64,000 nucleotides of DNA from Plazaster borealis (lineage: Eukaryota; Echinodermata; Asteroidea; Forcipulatida; Labidiasteridae): the NCBI GenBank assembly GCA_021014325.1, contig CM037473.1, forward strand, positions 13,330,696 to 13,394,695, written 5' to 3'. Below the pieces are notes generated by a model, which searched no databases, was not told where the DNA came from, and was given only the letters and a program-made list of their open reading frames with translations. The first letter of the stretch is position 1; each line of letters starts with the position of its first letter. Position numbers and translations under genes: made by a program. Positions 11,292-22,403 of the stretch are shown in pieces.

Positions 11292-11717
11292 TCAGATCAT
11301 GTCGTGAGAAAGATATTCGGCTATAGGGCCAATCAGAATTGACCAACTGGAAAAATAAAGGTAGATTAACAAGCAATTTTTTAAATTTGCAAAAGGGATG
11401 CCATTGCTCGTTCTTATATTTGTTCAAATCTTTTTCGTGAAATACTCTTATTTTGTGCCAAATTTTATGCGTGTATCATCAAAGGCATAATCCCATCACC
11501 AACCCACTATGGCATGAAAAGTAAATGTAGGCTATACAAATTAGTTTGCAATAAAAAAAGGAAAAAATCCATTCACTTTTTTTTTTTAAATGTCTCTTTC
11601 AGACTACCTCCTTGTCAATATTCAGACCAATACAAATCATGCATTTGAGCATCATTCTTGATAAAATACAATGTGTAGAAAAAATACAATGTGTTTTACT
11701 ACAATGTGAGACTTCCC

Positions 11718-11888
11718 AGGCCTGGAATTTTTACGTTCAGAGGGCAAGGCCGTTTTCATTTCGTAAAGGGCAGCTATTGGAAAATCTTAATGTTTATAGG
11801 AAATTTTTTGAAGGGGCACCAAGGCTAATACCAGGGGCAAGACCAGGGTCAACAGAGGCCTTCACTTCATTTTCATTCCATGCCTGAC
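11718..11888 (+). repeat. Dispersed 'ggcctggaatt' repeat
   Basis: Plus-orientation copy: caggcctggaatttttacg, agagggcaaggccgttttc, gaaggggcaccaagg, ending in attccatgcctga. Confidence 0.75.
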
Positions 11889-11974
11889 TTCCCTAACAAG
11901 GTGAGGAAAAAAAGAGGAAATCAGCAAAAATTGTGTGCACCAAGAACTTTAATAATTATTTGTTTTTTAAAATG

Positions 11975-12050
11975 ATTTGGGGTTGAACCAACGACCTCCG
12001 ATTTAAGGTCCCGGTGCTCTAACATGAGCTATCTAGCCCTATGTTGGCAG
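11975..12050 (-). mobile_element. tRNA-derived SINE head (reverse)
   Basis: Reverse complement reads tagatagctcatgttagagc (A box) and GGTTCAACCCC (B box). The stem pairing of a functional tRNA is poor, and a fragment of the same sequence (gatttggggttgaac) recurs at 12258, so it is a SINE remnant. Confidence 0.6.
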
Positions 12051-12689
12051 TCTCCCTATTCTGTAAATATCTTTGTTGGGGGGGGGGATGCCATTCAGAA
12101 GCCATACAACCGTTAGCTGCCATGTAGCCAGGAATCATACCCAAGTTTACAATACAACCTGGGAAGCAGCAGCCAGGGGATCACCAGGGGATGCAACTTT
12201 TTTATAAAACCACAAGTTATAGACCACAAGGGAAACTGACAGGGTAAATTTCTTTTAATGATTTGGGGTTGAACAAAGAAAAATTTACTAGCACTAGCAT
12301 GTTAAAATATACATTATTGGAACACAAAACATAGGAAGTCTGATCACACAGCATATTTGCATGGTTTCCTAAAACATGACCTTGTAGTCATAAAACGATA
12401 ACTAGGAAGTAACACAAGTTCTCAGAATCTCTGTAACACACAATCACATACAGTAAATTATCATTTTGTATACAACTTAAATTTGTATCGTGCATTATGT
12501 ACAGTATGTACAATTACAAAGCACTGTGTCAATGAAGAATACTGAGTTTGTCAGGAATACTGAGTTTGTCATCTACATATTTTACTATCTGTTGTTCATT
12601 TGGTGTCTTTGTAAAAAGAAGTTTACAAGTCTTATAATGAATGTGGCTGTGCCACAGAAAAACCAAATTTTTGTACATTTCCTTGGTTG

Positions 12690-13080
12690 TTAAAGGGAGG
12701 GTAGGATATACCTTCAACGATAATTACTCCAGAAATTAACGACAATAAAAACTTACTTGGTTCATACATGTAGCACCGGAGAGCTGTTGATAATGTAAAA
12801 AACTGTTAGAAACGACACCCTTTGAAGTAATGTAGTTTTAGAGGTAGAGGTAATTTTCACAAATATCTGAGAATGAAGCCTTTCTCAGGCATCTGAAAGC
12901 ACACAATTCTATGCATCAAGGGGGTGTTTTTTTTCTGTTATTGTTTTCTTGCAACTTTGATTTATAACCAATTCATCCCAATTTTTCACAGGTTTGTTAT
13001 TTTATGCATACAATATGTTGGGGCACACCAAGTGAGGATACTGGTCTTTGACAATTACCAAAAGTATACCCTGCCTTTAA
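12690..13080. mobile_element. TTAA MITE, diverged copy
   Basis: Bounded by TTAAAGGG and CCTTTAA. The interior matches the copies at 22508, 35396 and 62349 in order (ggagagctgttgata, gaaacgac, gaagtaatgtagttt, cttgcaactttga, tttattttatgcata). The central perfect palindrome seen in the other copies is lost. Confidence 0.75.
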
Positions 13081-13164
13081 ATATATGTTTGGTTTGCGGT
13101 AACACCATGTGTTTATCTACTTGCTAGGTAGATTTTATTCTTTGAGACTTTGTCTTGCTTATTA

Positions 13165-13787
13165 AGCCGTGTTCGCATTGGATTAATGTTTTACCGAGAC
13201 CGTGGTTAACATTCCAAAAGGTAAAACTTACCAGCGTCCGCACTTGGATTAACGACGTGGGTAAACTAACTGACACGACCAGTGAAACTAACCGACTTAC
13301 CTAGGCAGACACAATAGGGCACTACGCAGTGACCTTTGACTGGATGCATGACACAGAGAGTGCAACGGAGCTTCCGTCCGTGCGTTTCTACGGACTTAAT
13401 TTACAATAATTCACGAGCAAAGTATGGTGAAAACACACAGGTAGAAAAGAACAAGCGTCGCACTGTTTTGGTTTGGTTGTCATGGCACGATGACCTGTGT
13501 ACGTGTCACCTCACGATCACGTGACGCGGCGGGCGGGTCGGGGGACCGGATGTGGCTTTTTACCAGGACGGCTTTTACCCAGATCGCGTTCGCACTGGAC
13601 TTTTCGGCTCAGTTAAACTGACCTGGTCAATTTACCGGGCAGTCGTGGGTCGGTTAAACTACCCATTTGGGTCGGGTAAGTTACCTGGGAGGGAAACTTC
13701 CTGGGCTAATCGCATTGGACTTAAAATGGTTAAGTTACCCATTTGCTCGGTTAGTTTACCCAAATTAAGTCCAATGCAAACAGGGCT
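13165..13787. mobile_element. Harbinger-like non-autonomous TIR element
   Basis: 623 bp with inverted ends (AGCCGTGTTCGCATTGGA / tccaatgcaaacagggct), flanked by TTA on both sides (13162-13164 and 13788-13790). A 3-bp TWA target duplication and terminal GGC/GCC bases are typical of PIF/Harbinger elements. The uninterrupted neighbour copy of the host unit (13845 on) supplies the empty site. Internal sequence is rich in 'gggtaaactaac'-like motifs in both orientations; no transposase. Confidence 0.8.
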
Positions 13788-13938
13788 TTATTTTACTGCC
13801 GCAGAGTAGAATATTCGGAATTCATGGGACTTCTCCGTTCTTAAATCTACTTGCTAGGTAAATTTTGTTCTATGAGAACTTGTCTTGCTTATTTTTCTAC
13901 TGCCACAGAGTAGAATATTCAGAATTTGGGAGACTTCT

Positions 13939-13956
13939 CAGTTCTGAAAAGAACTG
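13939..13956 (-). other. Histone-type stem-loop hairpin
   Basis: Minus strand CAGTTCTTTTCAGAACTG: 7-bp stem with a TTTC loop. The core 6-bp stem and 4-base UUUC loop match the geometry of the metazoan histone mRNA 3' hairpin, though the stem bases (AGTTCT) differ from the usual GGYYCU. No histone gene is nearby. Confidence 0.6.
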
Positions 13957-14039
13957 TCCTTCTTATTAACTACTACCTGGGCGGGAGGTAGGAAATCGGG
14001 CGGGACTACTACTTTCGCTACATGTATGTGGATCGGGGG

Positions 14040-15874
14040 GGACTTCTCGTTAATAACTACACTGCCGCAGAGTGAGTCTAAATAGGTCTCTGCCTTTAAA
14101 TACTTTCTATATTTTAAAACTAAGGAAATGCATTGTGTTTAAACCAATGCAGCTCTGTAAACTCCACATCCATCTACAGATGGTCAACGTCGATTGTTCA
14201 GTTGATTCAAAGAAGTATTGAATAATTATTTGGATTGGTATGGCACAGTCAATATTATCATACAATGTGGGCATCGAGGTTGGCTAGGTGGGACAAGCCA
14301 GCTCCGCCCTAGAGCCCAAAACCAATGACTCAATAATCATACTTCTCACTGCATGAACGCACACAGGTATCATTCACTGACACCATGGAGGTATGGTGAC
14401 ACTGACAGGTACATGTGTGCAAGGTACAATACCATCCTTCAGACCATGGTCAGACAAAGCACACCCGTGTTCTATGCAGTATCTGATTTGCTGTTCACCA
14501 ACAAAGGTACACAGGATTGGTGAAGCTGACAAAATAGTCCCAGACAGTGTTTTGTGTGATCAACAAACCTGTGAAAATTTGTTTTCAGCATGTATTTATA
14601 CAATGTCCTTTGGGTGTAACAACCGAAATCAGCTGCTGTGGTTATTTTTATTTTATTTTAGGGTTTCAGCTTCAGTTTTCTTTATATGACTTAATTTTAG
14701 AGGAAAATATTTCACAGAAAAAATAGTTCTAGAATGAACTTCATAATCAGTGGGCTTTTTTTAAGACTGAAATAATACCTATAATCACCATTCAAGTGTC
14801 TATGATGTGAAATGCCCAGACAGTGTTTTGACAACTGACCCTGTTTTCCACGCGAATACATTAATTAACGTTGTGAGTTAATGTTTGCTATACCTGCTTA
14901 TCTCTACAGAAGTTGTTCATTTACAAATAATGTTAATTTACCCACAATGTTCATGTTATGGAGTGTTTCATTAGTTCATTTTAGGCCAAAATGCAGTAAC
15001 TATCGGTAACTATCCAAAAATGAAATTTTCAATTTTAAAGTTCACTGATAAAAAGTGATGTGATTAAGTTCATACCGGATGCAATCCTCACACAGTGATT
15101 TTGCTTGAAAATCCTGTCTTAAATCAGAGGAAATAAATTTTTAAAGACACCACAAATCACTGATTGCCTAAGTTTTGACTTACGCAGTTGAAATAAGCCT
15201 GACGTTGACGTGCACTTAAATGCCTTCAAAACATCTGGTTTTTGTTTGTTTTCAGACAAAATGTTTAGATGATTGGATGTGACCAAATGATTGGATGAAA
15301 CTTTCATAAGTTGCTTAAAATTTGAGCATTTCTTGAAAACTAGAGGAAATGAACTTCAATGCAAATCAACATTTTAGAGGCAATAGAAGGATACATCAAA
15401 GTTGAGACCTACTCCCGAATAGTCTGGAAGACACTCAAAAGATGTGCGCCTAGACATAGACTCCCCCTATTGGAAAACGAGTGCAATGCAAAACTTATGT
15501 TGACCTCAAAGCCCCCCCCACCCCCACCCCTAAAACTCATTGGGACAATCTGTGAGTGAGTACCCAATCAGCTCTTTCACTCAAGATTTTCCTCTATACA
15601 ATTTTTTCAATTTGATCATTGAATTATTTATACAGATTAACTTTTATGGATCCAGTGGAGTTGAAGATTCTGAGTTAGTAGTAATAAAAATAAGCCTGAT
15701 ACTCGTAAAAATAAAATACGTTCTCTGAAAGCTTCTCATAACATTTGAAATTTCCAGATTTGTTCATTTCCTGGAAAAGTTTCTAAGGCACTCCAGTTTT
15801 GACCCTTGGTCTATGGGGTGACCAGTTTGACCTTGCAAGTATCGGAAAGTGTGTTCTGAATGATTTAAGACTAC
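14040..15874. other. Intergenic DNA, mostly unassigned
   Basis: No supportable exon. The stretch 14515-14762 is a dispersed repeat shared with 28713-28966. Confidence 0.45.
14515..14762 (+). repeat. Dispersed repeat shared with 28713-28966
   Basis: Both copies run gctgacaaaatagtcmcaga, ttttgtgtgatcaac, aaacctgtgaaa, atttcaca, ggttctag and gaacttcataatca in the same order and orientation. Confidence 0.7.
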
Positions 15875-16240
15875 ATGACTGGAGTTGACTCCAAAGCCCA
15901 TATCACACAAGAGGAAAATCCCAGGAAAACTTGGTTGAACTTTGTACACTGGTTACCTGTTAGACAACTCATCACCTTCAAAACATCCCTGAACATGCAC
16001 AAGGCACTCTCAAATAAACTTCCACAGTACATTACCGAGTCTCTAAACCTCAACAAACCCGGGCGGAGTGGCCTCCGCTCAAGCCACAATCTGATAATCC
16101 CTCGCACACTTACAAAAGGGCAGGGGACCGGTCCTTCTCAGTTGCTGGTCCCGATGCTGGAACTCTCTACCAAATCACATTCGCAACATCAACTCACTCC
16201 AGACTATCAAGTCTTAATTAAAAGCACATCTGTTTTCTTC
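15875..16240 (+). pseudogene. Non-LTR retrotransposon reverse transcriptase, C-terminal remnant
   Basis: The plus strand encodes a decayed version of the region following the RT domain in CR1/L2/Jockey-like elements: VHWLPVRQLITFKTSLNMHK, then KLPQYITESL, then GLRSSHNLIIPRT. After a frame change it reads on as a 'WNSLP..I' type ending. The typical LHWLPV motif is recognisable. The upstream RT is absent and at least one frameshift breaks it, so it is a dead 5'-truncated copy. Confidence 0.75.
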
Positions 16241-17939
16241 TTGCCTATGAACTTTTTTCCCCCTGAAAATTGTGGAGCATTCTTTAGCAGCGCATTGTAT
16301 CCTTGGAAAATGCACTTTGTAAGTGTTCCTTATTATTGTTATTTATTAATTGCTAACCCTGGCAAAATCCTAGAAAATAGCCATTTCCTGGGAAACGGGT
16401 TACCCCTGCTTCAGAGTAGGGTTAGGTGAGATAACCCCGCGGTTAGCATGCAGAGTGTTCATTCTTCCTGAAAAAATTGCATCAAGTGTGGAACAAACAT
16501 GGGGTGGTGGTGGGGTTAAAATACCCCATGAATTTCATGGGGTTTTATTTCCTGGGGATTTGGCTTTGTAATGTGAAAAGGTGTTACATTGTAATTGTTA
16601 CAATTTATTATTGAAAAAACAAAACCTACTGTCGTCACAAAAAAAACGATCAGATAACCAGAATTCTGAACTAATTGCTTGGACAACGTAATGAAAATGA
16701 GGATAGAGCAGAATTGCCCTTCTATTACAGCTGGTAGTTTCCATGAACTTTCACGATCAATCAGCAATACCTGCACATTTAACCACAGCACATTTACACT
16801 TTTTAGTTCAAAGAAGTTGCAGTTGTTTGAAATAAATGTTCATCTTGGCTCACTTTATCAATCAGTGTGTATTCAGAAATCATATGAATTTGATGAACAT
16901 CGATACACAGAGGTTTGAAACTGGACAATAAAATCTCAACAGAATCTTAAGAAGACTTAAAGTCTGACCACAACATAATAGACCCACATGTTAGCTCTAG
17001 GGGTCCATGACCACAACCTCCAGCATATGGCAGGATGACCTCCCGGTGATTCATATGACCTGAAATCAATGCACAGCCTCCTCCTCTTTGAAGAACAAAG
17101 GCCCAATCGAATATCAATACCATTCATTGTTACAGCAGTCAGAGCACTGTCTGTAGTTCAAGAACACATCCTTTGGGGGGGTAGGAAACAATGGAATCAG
17201 CGAAAACCTACTGGCATTGGGAGATCACTGTGAAAACAGCTGATTCGTTTTGACAAAGATATCATCGACGGATAGTACACTGTATAATATGACATTAAAA
17301 AATGTAGTGTTTAAAAAACTGTCAAAAGCTCATGATAATTGTCAGTCTTGGGTGGGGTGTGGGGGTGGGGTTAGGGCTGAGACCCTGAGAGGGGGGAGCA
17401 GAGATAAAGGAGGGAGCAGAGGGAGAGCATTCTCACATGCCATTACTACAAATCAATTAGCAATATTGATTTGCAGAAGTTACATGTAAATGGTGTGCTT
17501 TACAACCAATTCAGACGTGATGAAAAGGGAATTCACAAACACTGTAATGTGACATAATTTACATTTTTCCAAGTCAAATTTTTTGTCAAGCCATATTTCA
17601 GTGAAAACAATGAAAAACCCAGTACAAATGTTTTCTCTCCTCTGTGTGTTCATCAAGCAACATGGTTTCTGTGGGTCTTAAAATGCTATTTTTCTTGACT
17701 TTCACAATATTTCCATCTCTTTGAAATGCTCTTCCAGTAAACCTCAGACTAGTACACTCTCTCCAGCTTCAAAACTAATTGAAAACACACTTGTTCAGTC
17801 TTGGCTTTAAGTACCGTTTTTATAGCAGAGTTCTTTTTCCATGAGCCAGGAGTGACAGACAAGGCACACTACAAATGTCCATTAAAGTATTATTATTATT
17901 TATTAAAACAATTTCTCTTGATGGTTACAACCAATCCTA

Positions 17940-18121
17940 GGTCCAATTTCACAGAGCTGGACAAAAAGGAGCTAAAGCACAACCAAATTAATGCTTACCA
18001 GAATAAGGTTACCAGCAAAAATACCATTTCACATCTGTGACTGGTATCCTGCTCATTGTTGCTCAGCAGAAGATGTGTTTAAGAAACACATTCTGGTTAA
18101 ACAGCTCAATGAAATTGAGCC
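17940..18121. mobile_element. 'gggcccaatttcat' MITE
   Basis: About 182 bp, ggtccaatttcacagagctg at the left and cagctcaatgaaattgagccc at the right, with the internal aagcacaaccaaattaatgctt / gtgactggtatcctgctca order. Confidence 0.75.
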
Positions 18122-18770
18122 CTGTACAGTCTTGAAATTAAAATTGGTGAGGAAATTAATGTTCCACGTTCTTCATTTCTTAGAAAAGGAACTTAGAAAA
18201 GAGACTTATTTTCAAGCAAAATGACAAAAGAATGGTCTTCTTGTACAGTCACAGCTCAAGTGCTGAAGAAATCTTTTCCCCTGCATGGTTGATCGGGGGA
18301 AAACCTACTGAATATCCAATCCCCAAGTCAGGAGTCTTGAGTCAACACCAGTCATGATTGAATGTATTAACACAATGATGAGTCAAGTCTGAGGTAGTCA
18401 CATTTGCCTCGAGGTGTGTTTAACCACAAGCAAGGCATCAGTGCCAGCTTATAAATTTATAAACCAAGTGAGAATGTACAAAAGGGCTGTGCTGGTTTTA
18501 TTTGGGCTATCTGGGTTACGAAACCATGGAGGAAGTACATGTAATGATGAAACAAACCCTAGACATAGGGGTACGACCCGGGGTGCAGGGGGGGGGAAGT
18601 GCTCTTCCAAATTCTGGCAAAACAGTGGGGAAGATTTGGGCACAGCAACACAAAGAAAAAATAGGACAAAGAAGGCAAAACAGACTTTTTACCCCATTTT
18701 TATCTGTGTAAAATTTTGGGCAAATCAACTCAGAACTCTGCCCTGCCTTAACCAAAGAGTCCCCATACGC
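18122..18770. other. Unassigned intergenic DNA
   Basis: No exon with a splice site or conserved motif was found. Confidence 0.4.
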
Positions 18771-19190
18771 CCATGACCCTAGAAATGCATCTCCAAGAAG
18801 GAGTATGTAAAGCTAATGATGATTGATATGTAACTATAATGTATTTGAATTTCCATCAAAACTTGAAGATTTTACCAGCAGGTGGTGATTTCTAACATAC
18901 TATGTACATCATCACACAAAAACCACATTGACAGTACCCACTTCCTGTTACAATTTTTGAGTTGTTCTCATTGAAAAATTTGGTCATGACCCTAGAACTG
19001 CATCTCCAAGGAGGAGTATGTAAAGCTAATGATGATCGTACATTGTAGATCTATTTGAATTTCCATGAAAACTTGAAGATTTTACCAGCAGGTGGTGATT
19101 GCTCACATACTGTGTACATCATGTACAAAAACCACATTGATCAGAAAAACAGTGCCCACTTCCTGTTACAATTTATTAGTTGTTCTCATG
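18771..19190. repeat. 214-bp tandem duplication
   Basis: Two copies (from about 18771 and 18985) of a unit beginning catgaccctagaa, with catctccaa, gaggagtatgtaaagctaat, 'attttaccagcaggtggtga' and 'cccacttcctgttacaatt'. They are about 90% identical by eye. Confidence 0.85.
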
Positions 19191-19580
19191 CATAGACAAA
19201 TTGTGGTCGGACAATGGTTTGGTTTGGTTGTTCTGCTCACTGCTGGAGTTTCAGTCAGTCCAGTATACATTTGTTTTGTTTAGTCTGTGTACTTGATGCC
19301 GCCAAAATTTAATCAAGGGGTGCATTTTTTTCAAAAAACATTTTCATTCAAAACAATTTGTTTTGATAAAAATTATCAACAAACTGGGCCCAATTTCATT
19401 ACCTGTTAAGTTGTAAACAATGGAAAGTAACCTATTGCAACCTGGCATCCCAAAGTCTCCAAATGTTACCCTTTGGTGGTGACAACAATGCTTTCAGCCC
19501 TTTTTCCTCTTGAGTTGAGGTCATATTTATAATATAACTTATACATAAACTGCTACATTAATGTGTATTGTTCCTATCTT

Positions 19581-19678
19581 GGGCCCAACTTCATGGTGCT
19601 GCTTACCAGAGTTCTGCGCTTTTCTGCCCATGTGTCAAGGTGTGCCACGCTAAGCACAGAATGGCCTTGAAATTCAGC
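19581..19678. mobile_element. Short palindromic MITE
   Basis: gggcccaacttcatggtgct at the left and ggccttgaaattcagccc at the right; internal gttctgcgctt / aagcacagaat. Degenerate member of the family at 49509. Confidence 0.6.
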
Positions 19679-20463
19679 CCAGATTGTCTTCTTATAAATT
19701 CTCCTAGGAGAATATCCATTGCATCCCCAATAAGAAAATCCCCTAAGGGCAGCATTGCCTTTGGCATACAGTGTACTTTGAAGGTGTACTTTGGAGGTCA
19801 TAAGTACACCTTAAAGAATAGCTCCAGGAAACCTTGAGAAACTATACAAGTGTAAGGATGATTTTACACCAAATAAAGAATTCCCCCCAATATGTCAACA
19901 GGTGGCCATATACTTTGTATGTTATTTCAAGGCTCACTCTCATCTTCTAGTAAACCAGTAAACACACCACAGACATTCTTAAGACTATAAGACCTCAAGG
20001 TCCCTTACTGACCAGAAACTCCCCTGTTGACTATCCATCAGTTCCAGGAAACGATGTCATTAATCTTATAAATGTTATTTCTGTGTGACATCATTTCTAA
20101 ATCAAGACTTCCCCCACCACCAAAACCCTAATAAAAAAATCTCCTCCATTTTCACTCCTGGCTTTGACGATTCCTTGGACTTTCCTTTATGCCTTAGTGC
20201 AAGAGACTCACCTCTTGATGAGATAGGTGCAGCACCTCTGTAACAATTGTATCTTGTCTTCTTAAAAAAATAAGATCTAACCCATACTTTCATGTTCTTG
20301 TCATTGTCACCTAGACCACACTCCACTCCATCCACTTACAAGCTCACGATCTCCGTTAACCAGAGAAACTAGAGTACAGATACAAATCCTCTTATTCTCT
20401 GCGTTACACAAGTAACAACTTTCAAGATTTTGGAAGCAAACCCTACACATGTACCATAGAGCA

Positions 20464-20700
20464 AGGTCAACTCTCTATGTCTCTATGCAATATGCATTAT
20501 GGAACGACTTACCTATTCCTATTCGCCACGCTGACTCTCTTCAGATTTTAAGGGACTTTTAAAGACTCATTTTTTTTAAATCTACATTTTTGTAACATAT
20601 TGCTTTAATAATGTTCATTTCATTGTTTTATGTTGCGCATAGAGGCTCCTGCATATATATATATGCGCTATATAAATGTCTCATATTATTATTATCACGA
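20464..20700 (+). mobile_element. Non-LTR retrotransposon 3' end
   Basis: Encodes a broken 'WNDLPIPIRHADSLQI' segment, the usual final residues of CR1/L2-like ORF2 proteins. It is followed by 3' UTR with 'gcgcatagaggc', 'atatgcgctatataaatg' and an ATT-rich tail. Only the extreme 3' end survives. Confidence 0.65.
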
Positions 20701-21062
20701 GATGTACCTGTGATTACATGTATGAGCAACATTGCGAAGGCCCTGCACAGCATGTACATGAACAAGAAGTAGGGGTACATTACTGTTTAGCAGCATCCTC
20801 CCTTCAACAGCGGTCCACTGGCCAAATGCCAGTTCAAACATCTTGGGATTGGGACCAGCCGATACTCACCCCATGTGGCCTGGCTGGCAAGTTCAGAATT
20901 GAAAACAAGCATCCCTTTTTAATATAACCAATACGTAATGTGAAAAAATTGGCGGACTATTGAAATGACTAAGCTTAACTGGTCCCGTTGGCTAGTCACT
21001 GAAAGTTCTTGGTAAACCCTGGTTAGTTACATTTGGAGACAGGCGTGATGATTTGTTCTTGA

Positions 21063-21490
21063 AAGGGCAAGGGCACCAAGGCGTTTTCTCCTTGGTAAAG
21101 GGCACCTCTATGATATGAGGAAACTTTAAATTTCTATTGGAAGATTTCAAGGGGCACCAAGGCGTTTTCTCCTTGGTAAAGGGTACTCTATGATATGAGG
21201 AAACTTTAAATTTCTATTGGAAGATTTCAAGGGGCACCAAGGCGTTTTCTCCTTGGTAAAGGGTACTCTATGATATGAGGAAACTTTAAATTTCTATTGG
21301 AAGATTTCAAGGGGCACCAAGGCGTTTTCTCCTTGGTAAAGGGTACTCTATGATTTGAGGAAACTTTAAATTTCTATTGGAACATTTCAAGGGGCACCAA
21401 GGCGTTTTCTCCTTGGTAAAGGGTACTCTATGATATGAGGAAACTTTAAATTTCTATTGGAACATTTCAAGGGGCACCAAGGCAATGGCC
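21063..21490 (+). repeat. 80-bp tandem array, about 5.3 copies
   Basis: ggggcaccaa begins at 21151, 21231, 21311, 21391 and 21471, an exact 80-bp period. The unit is a segment of the dispersed 'gcctccatg' family, since the array runs into that family's normal 3' end (caatggccaggagactgcct, ttgcctccatgaagt). Confidence 0.95.
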
Positions 21491-21601
21491 AGGAGACTGC
21501 CTCAATTGCCTCCATGAAGTATCGGCCTGCGGAGACCTTTTTTAGTTGAATGACGCCGTTATCTTCACTCAATGCATCCTCTGAACAACAGTTTACAGGG
21601 C

Positions 21602-21792
21602 TAAGAAGTAACTATAAATAAATAGTAAACTTGCGGGGTACAACCATGTGTAAAATCTCTTTTGAGGGAGTGTCGGCTCTGAAAAGAGCCGGTGTGGTCT
21701 CAATGTTTCGAACAGTATACTCTGCTCCCACAAAAGAGATTTTACACATGGTTGTACTCGCAAGTTTACTATTTATTTATAGTTACTTCTTA
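21602..21792. mobile_element. Near-perfect palindromic element with a histone-like stem-loop
   Basis: 191 bp. The left arm (taagaagtaactataaataa..., through ttgtacc/ggtacaacc and aaaatctctttt) is complementary to the right arm over about 65 bases with only one or two mismatches. The short non-palindromic centre (gtgtcggctct... to ...cagtatactctg) carries the hairpin at 21674-21691. No coding capacity. Confidence 0.9.
21674..21691 (-). other. Canonical histone-type 3' stem-loop
   Basis: Minus strand CGGCTCTTTTCAGAGCCG. The core GGCTCTTTTCAGAGCC is the consensus histone mRNA 3' stem-loop (6-bp stem, UUUC loop) bound by SLBP. On the same strand it is followed by gacactccctcaaaagagat, a purine-rich stretch at about the distance of the sea urchin histone downstream element. 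No histone coding sequence is present here. Confidence 0.8.
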
Positions 21793-22403
21793 TTTATCTA
21801 CACCATGCAAAGCTTCAAACAACAACTACAGGGCTAGATGAATTGTATTGTACCTGCACATGGTGATATGAGCAACATTTTAGCAATAGGCCATGCTCTT
21901 TGAATGCACACAATGTAGAGGTTAACTGTTACATTCGGAGGCCTTCTCAATCCAATAAAGCCATTATCTTCACTCAAAGCATCCCTACAGTTATTATTCC
22001 CCCTACTCTGAATAGTGCAGGGCTAGATGAATACAACACAAAGACCAACTCCATACTGTACATCAATATCTACATTAAACCACATTGGTGGTCATAATGT
22101 ATGCAAATCTTATTTGATTACATCCTGCCTGGACACTGTGGGTAAACACTTGGTGAAGAATGAACAAAAACCCCCAACAAAATGCCATAGTGCTCCATGG
22201 ATCAACACTAAGTGTTTAGGGTGAAGGTACATGATGTACATTGTACCCATGTGAAAGTCACATGTGTGCATTTGTTTTCTTGCAATTATAATGATTGGAC
22301 ATACAGGGGGGTATAAGGCTTAACAGCTCCCACCATCAAAAAGAATCATGCATGAAGCAATTTTCTTCCTCCATGTCTTCGCAATTCTTTCCCATAACCA
22401 CAG

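Larger units (their letters stand above)
13117..13960. repeat. Duplicated host unit, one copy interrupted
   Basis: A unit starting ctacttgctaggta, followed by 'gtcttgctta' and 'actgccrcagagtagaatattc', occurs twice in tandem (from 13117 and from 13845). The first copy is split by the TIR element at 13165-13787; the second is intact and ends in the hairpin at 13939-13956. Confidence 0.8.

Noticed and set aside
13336..13809. Plus frames of 62 and 85 codons
   Set aside because: Lie inside the Harbinger-like non-autonomous element; no transposase motif.
15875..16429. 184-codon host gene
   Set aside because: Contains the LHWLPV-type RT C-terminal motif and a frameshift; a retrotransposon remnant.
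21600..21800. Histone gene
   Set aside because: Only the 3' hairpin is present; no histone H1, H2A, H2B, H3 or H4 peptide in any frame nearby.
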